Of a stretch of 64,000 bases of DNA, positions 32,802 through 42,872 are shown one piece after another. Numbering within the stretch: the stretch's first letter is position 1; each line of letters starts with the position of its first letter. A program made the position numbers and the translations under genes. The DNA is from Triplophysa rosa (Eukaryota; Chordata; Actinopteri; Cypriniformes; Nemacheilidae), in NCBI RefSeq assembly GCF_024868665.1, contig NC_079890.1, positions 5,054,361-5,118,360 of the forward strand, written 5' to 3'. Below the pieces are notes generated by a model that saw only the letters and a list, made by a program, of their open reading frames with translations, had not been told where the DNA came from and searched no databases.

Positions 32802-33353
32802 TGTCAGGGTTCTGGTAGACGGAGGGCACACCACTGAGGTAGATAAGGAAAAGGAGTTTATTTCAAAAACAGGTAAGTATCCAAAAACAGGTAAGTATCC
32901 AAAAACAGGTAAGTATCCAAAAACAGGTAAGAATGCAAAAACAGGAATATCCAAAAAACAGGTAAGTATTCAAAAAACAGGTAAGTATTCAAAAAACAGG
33001 TAAGTATTCAAAAAATAGGTAAGTATTCAAAAAACAGGTAAGTATTCAAAAAACAGGTAAGTATTCAAAAAAACAGGTAAGTATTCAAAAACAGGTAAGT
33101 ATTCAAAAACAGGAAACTACTTATCGGGGTTGAGAATTGCTTTGAAGACAACACGACTGAACCGTGAAGAACAAAAAAGGTGCAAACTTAAATAGAGTCC
33201 TGATGATGTGATGCAGGTGTGGACTAATCAAAAATGGTGGATGTGTGGTGCATGCTGGGAAATTGAGTTCAAAACTCCGGGGAGAGGGAACGGGTGAAGC
33301 GAGCTGGCGGTGACGACATGGGGGGCGTGGCCGGTGGTGCTGAAACCGTTACA
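32802..33353 (-). repeat. LTR with an expanded 18-20-bp unit array
   Basis: 552 bp. About thirteen units (32866-33115) of CAGGTAAGTATCCAAAAA or CAGGTAAGTATTCAAAAAA account for the whole length difference from the partner LTR. Confidence 0.9.
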
Positions 33354-33358
33354 ACTAT

Positions 33359-33810
33359 CACTTAAGACACTGTCTTAAGTTAACATAACGGCTTTGTTTA
33401 TGCAACTGGCCCCTGATGTCCTCTACGGTGGCCCTGTTTTGTAACAGAAAGTCATATTTGTTATATTTCTGCAAAAGTGCTTCATTTAATCTTTATATTA
33501 ATTCAGTCATTTTTAAAGACTAAGAAGTTTTTGTCATGGTAAAAACTTCAAACATTTGGTCTCTTTGAAAGTAATGTGCTCTTGACAGGGAATCTACTTA
33601 TCCTGTACAACTGTTACATGTGTGGTGTCAGAGAAATTCACTCAGATATAATGTCTACTACAGTGGTCAAAGTCTATTCCTGGGTCCCAGGAGGATATTA
33701 TTATTTCATATTTTTTTATTTTTTGTGTACAAAAATACACTTTTGCCTAAACAAAAGTTGCATGGACTTAAAATGTTTACTCTATAGAGTGCCTAATTTG
33801 TTCTCAACAG
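33359..33810. other. Non-coding, probably intron of the hAT transposase relic
   Basis: The missing first half of the BED zinc finger was looked for here on the plus strand and not found. Confidence 0.35.
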
Positions 33811-35244
33811 CTTTACAACAACACACCCTCAATGCTGAGACATTTTAGAGCTAAACATGAGAGCACATCTACTGCAAATGGACCATGTACTATCAACCAA
33901 GGTATAACGCTTCTGATCAGTCATTAATTTGTTTGTGAATTTCTGTCTTTACAATGAGATATCTTAAGTAGTGCATAGTTATGTATTACTTGATTTACTG
34001 TATTTTAAATACTTTTCTGTTTTTCAGGGATCAGAAAACAAATGATTGATGGGGCCTTGGTCAATATGATAGTTAAATATTACCAGCCATTTTCAATTGT
34101 TGGAAGATTCTGGTTTTAAGGAATTTGCATTTCATTAAAGAAAATGGTGGATGAAAAATACAAGGAGGCCAAAGAGAAGGCAAAAGAAGAGGTGAAAAAG
34201 GCCAGAGCTGTAAGCCTCACATCCGATATGTGGACATCTCTTCATACGGATGCCTATTTGGCAGTGACATGCCATTTTATAAATGAAAATGATCAGATGT
34301 CCACAGTTTTACTGGGGGTGGGAAAGTTTTCAAATGCTCGCACTTCTGCAAATATAGCTGAAGTGAAAGCTTTGATTGAGGAGTGGGGCATTCAAAACAA
34401 AGTTAGATGTCTGGTAACTGATGCTGCTGCCAACATGACAGCATGTGCCAGCATCCTGAATCTGCGCTGCACAAACTGCATAGCACATGCTCTAAACCTG
34501 GTTGTGAAGAAGGCAATAGAACAAACACCAGGATTAGTGGATATTACACTAAAGGCAAGAAAAATTGTTGCTCATTTCAGGTCCAGCACAACAGCAAGAG
34601 AAAGATTATTGGTGTTACAAAATCAGATGGGCAAACCAAATCATAAGTTGATCCAGGAGGTGGATACGCGTTGGAACAGCACATATGCCATGTTAGAGCG
34701 TGTCTTTGCTCAGAGGGAGCCAGTAGGTGCTGCTTTGGTAACTTTGAAGACAAACCTCACACCTTTGACTTCAGAAGAGTACCAGATAGTAAATGAATGT
34801 CTTGGTGTAATGTGTCACTTCAATGACGCTTCCGGTGTAATGTGTCACTTCAATGAGGCTTCCACTGAATTGTCAGAGGAGAAGAGAGTGTCAGGGTCAA
34901 AGGTTATTCCACTAACACGAATGCTGAGGCATGCAATTACCTCAAAGACCTCACAGGTTCAAGATGAGACAGCTTTGCAATTGTGCAACAACCTCATAAG
35001 ACTTCTTTCTGAGCGGATGTCTACATATGAGACTATGAGTGTCATGATTCTGCCAATTTTGCTTGATCCACGCTTTAAATCTTTAGGTTTCTGCAGCCAG
35101 TCAACTGCACAGACTGCTGTCGTTAGTGTGCGCAGTGTTAAAAAGCTTCGAGTAACGAACATTTTAATGATACACTTGAGGGAAAAGGTTTGGTGCTTCG
35201 GAAAGCTTAATTTCACCATCACTACTATTTTCTTGTCCAAATAG
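33811..35244 (+). pseudogene. ZBED-type hAT transposase relic
   Basis: Exon-like block 33811-33901 (acceptor TTCTCAACAG, donor AAG/GTATAA, phase 1) encodes the second half of a BED finger, NNTPSMLRHFRAKH. Block 34029-34140 gives QMIDGALVNMIVKYYQPFS, then a 1-bp frameshift and a deletion. The main frame 34144-35244 gives the RNase-H-like core: VSLTSDMWTSLHTDAYLAVT, LVTDAAANMTACA, CIAHALNLVVKKAI, EVDTRWNSTYAMLERV and the later LDPRFKSL. An in-frame 30-bp duplication gives GVMCHFNDAS/GVMCHFNEAS (34807-34866). The hAT C-terminal dimerisation domain is missing. The frame ends at a TAG at the edge of a solo LTR. It is either a dead transposase or a dead ZBED-like copy. Confidence 0.8.
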
Positions 35245-35519
35245 TGTACAGCAGGGATGACCGACGAAGGTAGGAGTAATGTCCAATATACTTTTTAATA
35301 GACACACACGGCGGTAGGATACACTAGTAACAATTATCATTACATTTATGACGAGACAAGGAAACATTACACAGGCAGAGTATATAGTGTCCTTGTGATG
35401 GGGCTGATGACTGTCAGGTGCAGGGATTGCAGAGGAGACACAGGTGCGGGAGCGTGAAGGATCATGGGAAGTGAAGTTCTTGGGGAAAACACGGGGAGAA
35501 ACAGAGGGAAACCGTGACA
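35245..35519 (-). mobile_element. Solo LTR
   Basis: 275 bp, plus-strand ends TGTACAGCAGG...CCGTGACA, with a perfect 5-bp duplication AATAG (35240-35244 and 35520-35524). The reverse complement starts TGTCACGG, so the element reads on the minus strand. It marks the 3' limit of the transposase relic. Confidence 0.85.
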
Positions 35520-35524
35520 AATAG

Positions 35525-36415
35525 AAGGTTATCTTGGTTTATATGTCTTACCCACGTTAACTCACCTATGGCCAGACATACAGTCCACCAATAATATTAA
35601 AGCAACAGTTGTAGCAACACCAACAAGCAACTTCACACACAGATGTATGGCATAAAGTGATAAAGTCTACCAAATACCTTTTGGTAACATAAAAATAACT
35701 TGATAACCGAAACATTTAATGTTAAATGGTCAAACGTGTAGGGTCACTTGAATGACAGGTTTGCAATGCATTGACTTAAAAAAGCTTATGTTTTAAAATG
35801 AGTTTTGTAAACAACAAAATTGTGCCAACTTATTTTCTTCTCTTCTTATTACAAAACAACAATATTATTTCAAAAAAGGTTGTGACATATTTGACTTCTA
35901 AATGAAAAATGGAACCAGTAAGAGGCCAACAGATTGGAACCTTTTCAGTACTGTTTAAAAAGCATCTCAGCCTATAACAGGTTGATAAAATAGCTACTTC
36001 AAGGTTGGCTAAGATGCTCAAATATATTAAAATATTTGTTGTTGTGGATTATTTGGAGCAATTTTCATGCCTTTTTTTTGCTCTTATTCTGTTGTCCTGG
36101 GTGTACTATTATTCTGAAATGTAGAAATAAATTATTATAATAAAAAATGAGTAAATGACCTTAAACTTTTGAGGATCCTTAATGTATGTTGTGTTCACAT
36201 AACTTCCTTCATTTTTTCCTGTAGTATATTTCAAAGTCGCTGTTGTAAAGTTTGCCTTGGCTTTACTGTGATTATAAACCACCAGGGCCAATTATTCTGA
36301 AAAGCCAGTCATCATCATCAGATTGTATACTTTTTCAATCACAAATCCTGAAATTTTACAAACCGTTGTTTAGTTTAAGGCAGATATCCTCTTTCGAAAG
36401 TCTAAAAAGGCAGTC
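35525..36415. other. Non-coding, nothing recognised
   Basis: AT-rich sequence. The missing C-terminal end of the hAT transposase is not recognisable after the solo LTR. Confidence 0.35.
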
Positions 36416-36418
36416 TTA

Positions 36419-36854
36419 CGGTACGATCACACAGAACGCGCTTTTCATGTTCGAAAACGCGAGGCGCGCCGCGCTGCTCTTTTGGTGACTCTTTGAAAAG
36501 AGCAGCACGCAGCGTTTTTTGTATGTTGCTAGGTAACCCGAAACAGCCACAACAAGTTTCTCCTCCATGTCTCCATGCGTTCCGAGCATTGCCACAAGGG
36601 AAGCCCCGCCTCTCCACTCATTCGATTGGACAATGGAAAAAAGCGCACATGACGTCAAGCGCTTTTCTGCTCAGATTTGAGTTTTTTCAACTTCGGGCGC
36701 TCAGAGCGCTCCGCCAAAAACGCGAGGCGCAGCAGGCGGCAGAAACGCGAGGCGCCCGGCGCATAAGCAGCGCGCAAAACGCTCCCTGCCAACTGAAAAC
36801 AATTCAAATGAGGCGCGTCTCACAGCAAAAGACGCGTTCTGTCTGATCAGGCCC
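36419..36854. mobile_element. Harbinger-like MITE
   Basis: Left end CGGTACGATCACACAGAACG and the reverse complement of the right end GGGCCTGATCAGACAGAACG are imperfect TIRs. The trinucleotide TTA flanks both sides (36416-36418 and 36855-36857), as for PIF/Harbinger (TWA) elements. The interior is GC-rich with many GCGC/ACGCG words and no transposase. Confidence 0.7.
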
Positions 36855-36857
36855 TTA

Positions 36858-37173
36858 GTCCTTATCCAGTGACGTATGTGTAGGATGTTTTTTGTTAGTC
36901 ATGGTCTTTCTCCCATTGTCTGGACATTAGTCTCCTAACTCCACAATAGTTTATGCTGTTTCTAGATGTGCTATCATGAGCCATCTTTCACAAAAGTACA
37001 AGTTGTCCTTTTAAACCACGTTAGAGCATTGTTCAGTCTAACCTACATACATTCAGTAACTTATACAAATGTATGTAACACACTGATAGAACGCAAAGCA
37101 GAAGCTGGTTCAACGCTGTCAATGTACGTAAAATTTTCCCACCAATAGCCCACAGCAAGGTCATGCCGTGTTC
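36858..37173. other. Probable 3' UTR or downstream flank of the BLT2-like gene
   Basis: Sequence following the receptor stop codon on the minus strand. No other gene signal was seen. Confidence 0.35.
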
Positions 37174-39590
37174 TCACTTTCCATTTTTAAGTGGGACAAC
37201 TTTAATACTCATGTTCGCATTAGCACTGATGGTGGAATCTGGGTCCTTGTCTTTCAAATTCTCTTTTTCATCCGTCTCTTTCTCTCGATCTCGACTGTTC
37301 TGATTGCTCCGCCTGATCTTCAATGTTGACTCCAACCCCGTGCCCTCAAACAGCCGTGCCATGAAGGCAAGACCCTCACGTCGGATATATGACTTTCCAG
37401 CAAAGGTGTAAAGAACAGGGTTTATGCAGCTACTGACAAATGCCACAGTAGAGGTTAGGGCCCGGAATGATGTCCAAATTTTATCCAGTCTGTCAGAGGA
37501 TAAAGAAAAATAATTTTCTTAATAAGACAAGAACAACATGTTCACATAGTCACAGTTTAATATGTCCAAATAATAAGTCAGAATAAACACATCTCTGGTG
37601 AAAATTTAGGAGACCAATCCAAAAGCACACCCCAGGAAGGCTATACACATTATGTTGTCTAAAAATGAATAAGATTTTTTTGTGCAAATCCTCTTTTTTT
37701 TCAGTTTTCATTTTCCGTCAATAAAAGTATTTTATTTATAAGTGGTCTTGAGTTTTTTTTTTTTTAGAATGAAGCCATACATAAACTAGTAATGAAACAC
37801 ATTTAACAAGTCCAAGAAGTGCATCAAAACGGTAATGTGATTTTGCCTCAAGATATTGAGCCCTGTATCATTAAGGGTAATACAATTTTGCTGGAAACAT
37901 TAATATTGATTTTAAATGCTTTCCCCACTCGTTTATAATTTGGGTGAGTATTTTCATATTAAAAGTGATAGTTCACCCACAAATGAAAATTCTGCCATAA
38001 TTTCTCACCTTCTTGTCATTTACACCTGTCAGGTTTTCCTAAAGTAAAAATTAGCCCTGAAAAGGTGTTTTTGCGACTGGCCCTACTGCATATGCATTTG
38101 TAGGAATGTACTTTTCAGACGCAAACTTTATGGGAGGAGAGTATTTAAATAAATTATGCAAAGCCATTTACTAACATTGCCTCTCGTCTGTTTAGTGGTA
38201 TTTGCACCGTAATTTAACACCTAAATAAAGCATATCTTAAACCCTGCGCTTATTTTTTGTGTTCTTGGTAGATTTCGTTGGTCATTTTGTTGTATGTGTC
38301 TGAGAGTGTGTTTGTTTACCTCACTTTTGTCAGCGAATCTTTTGGATATAAAGCAGCAGTGACCTGCGCAAATAAAACATTATTCCCTTGAATGGGATTA
38401 CAGCGATATCTTGATGAATAGTATAAAATATACATTCATGTCTGATAATTAAGAAAATTGTATCAGTTTTGTGGTCACGTAATGTGGCCAATCATATCAA
38501 TCATAGTGTGGCATAACCCATAGTGTAAAGGTCCCTTATACTCTTTAACCCCTGTTTGTTATATTCGGTTTATTTCTTAATAGATGATGACACACACACA
38601 CCTGCACCATATTTATGACGTGGTAAGGTAGCCAGAAAAGACCGAAGGAGACGACAATGACTAGAATGAGTTTCTCACTGCGGATGCGTCTACGAAACCT
38701 GGTCTTGCGAATTCTTCGCAGGATACACACATAACTACTTATGATCACCCCGTATGGCAACAAGAAGCCGAGCACAGTTTCCGAACAGTACTGCAACACC
38801 GCCTGAAATAAATGACACAGATGATAAAATACATAAGACATACTGCATGATGTAGCCTATTAATACACAAGGGATGTTGTAAATTATATGTGATGCATTA
38901 TAAATGCATATTACACTTAAATGTTATTGTTGTAGTGACGGTTGTTATTATTTTCAATGAGTAATTTGTCTTTAAACTCACATATTGTGGTTTTGAGTGT
39001 TTACAGTCGCACACTTTCTGACTTTCTGAACCACTTTCAATCCTGAAAAACAAAGTGGGCACAGAGAGTCCCAGAGCAAGAATCCACAATACAATTAGCA
39101 ACCTAAGGACTGTCCTGCGGTTGCTTAAGGCACCAACACGCTTTGGCCACACTATAGCAACCAGCCTGTGCAGACTCATTAGCATTATCAAAAATATTGA
39201 AGCGTACATGTTGGCGCAACAGAGGTAGAACAGAATTTTACACAGTGCAAGGCCAAAAATCCAGCTGCGTTTAATTAAGTAAACAAGGAAAAATGGCGTC
39301 AGCAGCATGAGGAATCCATCGGCTAAGGCTAGGTTTAGGATCAGGAGTGTGGTGATGGAACGCAGACGAGCTCGAGCCAGGATACTCCAGACGATGAAGA
39401 TGTTTCCAGGGACACCGAGGAGACACACAAGGCCGAGGATCGCAGCGCCGGCGACTGCTCCACCGCTGTTGCTCATAATCGAGTCGATAACTCTTCCCTT
39501 TCCATTGGTGGTATTGGAGAAAAGTTGGTTTGACATGTTAAAGGACAGAGGAGGAGAGGAAACATGGAGGTCGGTGTGGTTGTAGGCCAT
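37174..39590 (-). CDS. ltb4r2: Leukotriene B4 receptor 2-like GPCR, four coding exons, 389 aa
   Basis: Coding exons on the minus strand are 39590-38982, 38802-38602, 38363-38320 (44 nt) and 37489-37174. They sum to 1170 bp, an open frame of 389 codons plus stop. Phases are 0, 0 and 2. ATG 39590 follows directly on the acceptor CTTTCTTTCAG, so the 5' UTR is in another exon. The protein has three N-glycosylation sites (Asn4, 18, 26), TM1 GVPGNIFIVWSIL, TM2 NLALADGFLML, TM3 cysteine ALCKILFYLCC, SLHRLVAI at the DRY position (Asp replaced by His), TM6 FGLFWLPYHVINMVQ, TM7 SSCINPVLYTFAG, and a C-tail with MARLFEGTG and a charged end. The VTAALYPKDSL segment between TM6 and TM7 comes from the 44-nt exon. 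The pattern is BLT2-like; the paralogue assignment needs a tree. In the family it is a leukocyte/epithelial lipid-mediator receptor coupled to Gi/Gq. Confidence 0.85.
37490..38319. other. Intron 3 of the BLT2-like gene, with a dispersed repeat scrap
   Basis: GATAGTTCACCCACAAATGA + AAATTCTGCCATAATTTCTC at about 37967-38006 matches a repeat end that is very common in cyprinid genomes. The rest is AT-rich. Confidence 0.5.
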
Positions 39591-40633
39591 CTGAAAGAAA
39601 AGGAAATAGAAAGGACATTGTCAGAAAGATAAAAGTAAACGTCACAGAACATCTCAAACAATACCCTAGCCCCTAGCAGCAATTATTTCCACAGAGCCAC
39701 TAATTGTGCATTAGTAAATGCATTAGCATAGCAAAAAATGTCTCTCGGATAAATTACAGAATATTTTTTTTCACTAAAGCAATATTGGAAGTCTTTCTAA
39801 CGTGACTGTTATCTCATCATACTACCTTGTCAACCAGACCTTCCTATCAGGTCAACCAAGTTAAACCCATAAAGTACTTGTACGTGGCCTGAAAATAAAC
39901 TCCTTAAAACTCTGTGGGAAAGGAACCAGAGTGACAGAGAGATACTGTATATGCAGAAAAGGAGGCAAAAGTCAAAGAAAAGAACATACTAGAGAACGTA
40001 AAAAGCAGAAGCTTAGGGTTGTATGCAACCCGGACAACTGTGGTGCCGCATAGTTTTGTGTTTACAGTGAATGTGCGATTAATACACCCCGTTGTTTCTG
40101 TTTTTGTGTTAATTTTATGTAAACACTGTGAAATTGTGTTTTTTAGGGGGAGGGGGCGACTACTTTTTTGGCTTTTTGCAGAGGGCTGTTGTCTAACAAC
40201 AACACTTCATGGGGACAAACAAGAAATGTGCGTCAACGATTCGAGCCTCTGGCTGGGCAAAAACACAGCATTTGGCCGACATACCCAAGGAATTACAAAG
40301 ATCGCAATCTAAACCATGGAGGTATCGATGGCAAGACGGCCAGCCCGAAAATGTGGACAGGCTGCAGAGACAACACCAAAGAGGCAGACGATGGGGGTAA
40401 GACAGAGGTAATGAAGAAGAGGAAACAGACCACCTCTGCCATCGTTGTTCTGTAATGTGCGCACCCTGAGGAATAAGATGGATTAACTCAAATTTATACC
40501 AGAATTTGTACCTTGAGTCATTTGCCATGGTTTTACTTAATATTTTAATTATTTTTAGCATAAAAGAAAAATCTATCATTTTGACCCATACAATGTTTGG
40601 CTGTTGCTACAAATATACCCATGTATATACCTA
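39591..40633. other. Intron or flank upstream of the BLT2-like coding region
   Basis: The acceptor ending at 39591 means the leader exon lies to the right. No convincing leader exon was seen in this stretch. The open frames at 40.0-40.6 kb have no recognisable protein content. Confidence 0.4.
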
Positions 40634-42045
40634 CACTGTAAAAAAATTCCCTGTTAAATTACAGTAAACAACTGGCAGCTATATTTGCCAGCACATAGCT
40701 ATAATTTTACAGCATACCTACTGTAATCTGCAACAACAGTTTATTACTGTAAAAGACATTATAATTTTCACAGTATAATACTGTTATTTTAGTGTTCCTG
40801 CTGTGATTTCCATTAATTGTTTATTACCAGAGGTGGGACCAAGTCATTGTTTTCAAGTCCCAATCAAGTCCCAAGTCAAGAGAGGCGAGTCCAAGTCAGG
40901 TTGCAAGTCCTGAATGTTAATGGAACTGAATCAATATCACTTTTGTGCCCACAAAAATCACCATTATTGTGATCAGTGTTTGCTTTAGTTGGGCTCCTGA
41001 TCCTTGTCTTCAGCGAAGTTACTTATTCAGTGTTGTAATAGTGTTTCAGAAAGAACGTTTGTGCACTAAGACAGAAATGCTAAAAAACAAGTTACATGAC
41101 ATTTAAACATATGACATTTAACATAAAAAAGTAATAATACTGATTAATTGATGACTAGTACGAGTGCTCTGAATTGTAAATGCACATGAACTTCGACAAA
41201 ATAAACCGGAACATATTACTGACACACTTAGACATCAACACTCATCACACAAACCTCAACAATGGTGACCATTATCAAAGTAATTCAGATAAACAGATCA
41301 ACTGCAATGCATGCTGGGAGTCATGAATGAGTTTTGTACTATGATGTTACCCAGCATGCATTGCAGCATGAAGTTTTCTTTTGTTGATTGTCACCATTGT
41401 TGAGATTCATACACTGATTCTTCATGTGTCTGTGTGTCTGTGTAGTTAAGCTGTTTAAACAGGTTGTGATTATATTTGTTATTTCCTAAATAAATTCACA
41501 GTGTTTTATAAGCTCATACTCCAGTAGCAAAGAACTGATATTGACAGTGAACAAGAGAAGACAAACTTTAAAATGAATTCATCATTAAACAGAAGTGAGT
41601 CTCTGTCTAAGCTTGCTTTGACCCAATGATTGTATTTTAATACAGCTACAACAGCCAAAGAAAACTAATTTAACATTAAAAGAAAAAAGTCAAAAGCCCA
41701 ACTTAAGCAAACACTGATCACAATAATGGTGATTTTTGTGGGCACAAAAGTGATATTGATTCAGTTCCATTAACATTCAGGACTTGCAACCTGACTTGGA
41801 CTCGCCTCTCTTGACTTGGGACTTGAAAACAATGACTTGGTCCCACCTCTGGTAATAAACAATTAATGGAAATCACAGCAGGAACACTAAAATTACAGTA
41901 TTATATTGTGCAAATTATAATGTCTTTTACAGTAATAAACTGTTGTTGCAGATTACAGTAGGTATGCTGTAAAATTACAGCTATGTGCTGGCAAATATAG
42001 CTGCCAGTTGTTTACTGTAATTTAACAGGGAATTTTTTTACAGTG
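40634..42045. mobile_element. Large palindromic DNA element, copy 1
   Basis: The ends CACTGTAAAAAAATTCCCTG and the mirror CAGGGAATTTTTTTACAGTG are followed by arms of several hundred bp that are inverted copies (CAGTAAACAACTGGCAGCTA mirrored at about 42000). A second inner pair of ends, CCAGAGGTGGGACCAAGTCA (40829) and TGACTTGGTCCCACCTCTGG (to 41852), suggests an element within an element. The centre (41280-41360) is again nearly palindromic around AATGCATGCTGGG. No transposase. It could fold into a very long hairpin. Confidence 0.85.
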
Positions 42046-42872
42046 CACTGGTTTTGTGGTCCACGGTCACATATTACTAAGGATGTCAAGGACTGTATCA
42101 GGAGGCTTGCCTTTAGGAACAAGGATCAAGTGCAACTAAGATCTGCACAGAGCCATGAAAGTGATGGGGGTGAGTTTCCCCTCCTCCAATATCTGTTTGA
42201 GAACCATGATGTCTTTTGGGTTTTTCTATGCACTACAAATGCATTTTAGGTATGACAAATACATAAGAAAAGAAAATCTAATACAACTTCAGTCATAACA
42301 AACTTGTGGTCTCATAAAAACTACAAATAGGGTAGGCCAGAGTCTGCTAGATGCTGATGTTCTAGTTCTTTTTCATTCAAGTTTTTCCATCAAGTTTTTT
42401 TTGTATCATACATACAGTGTAGATTTGTGTTGTTATAATTTATGTTGACTGTTTGCTCAAAAAGATGGTCTATACAGATTTAAATGAGAAGTATATCAAC
42501 TAGAAAGAGCAAACTCCTTTACCTCTTGACCTAAGAAAAACCTTTTGGTAACCGGAAGTTTCATCTGTGAAATTACTCATCATTCAGTGATGAGGTATAG
42601 ATAGCCAGGGCTGGAGGAGAGACAGGATGATGATTATCACACATTACTAAACTAAAAGACAATGTTCTGTCAACATTTACACACCCTCGTCTCATTCAAA
42701 ACCAGAATGGATGTCATTTCTGTGCAACACAAAAAAATGTTTTGATGAAAGGTTATGCTTTACACCCAACCGGCTAAAGAAAGTTGACTGTTTAATTAGC
42801 TGCTGCATTATTCATATTTTTTCTTGTGTTTGTTTTAAAGTGATCATTTTTTCTGTAATGAAATAATGTGTA
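42046..42872. other. Spacer between the two palindromic elements
   Basis: AT-rich. CACCCTCGTCTCATTCAAAA at about 42683 resembles the same dispersed cyprinid repeat as at 37.97 kb. No gene was seen. Confidence 0.35.

Larger units (their letters stand above)
31722..33353 (-). mobile_element. Small non-autonomous LTR retroelement with intra-LTR minisatellite
   Basis: It is complete. The LTRs are 31722-32106 and 32802-33353, each with TGTCAGGG...GTTACA ends on the plus strand. A perfect 5-bp duplication ACTAT flanks the whole (31717-31721 and 33354-33358). The internal 695 bp carry only GC-rich Pro/Ser-coding sequence on the minus strand (for example 32390-32761) and no pol domains. Element orientation is inferred as minus because the reverse complement begins TGTAACGG and ends CCCTGACA. 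The LTRs are alike except for the number and type of minisatellite units. Confidence 0.9.

Noticed and set aside
31772..33115. Regular short repeats that resemble a CRISPR array
   Set aside because: The units are adjacent 18-20-bp copies without variable spacers, lie inside LTRs and occur in an animal genome. They are a minisatellite.
38545..38601. Read-through end of the TM5-6 exon of the BLT2-like receptor (CHHLLRNK...)
   Set aside because: The donor CAG/GTGTGT at 38602 plus the 44-nt exon restores a normal third extracellular loop and TM7. The read-through peptide has no receptor similarity.
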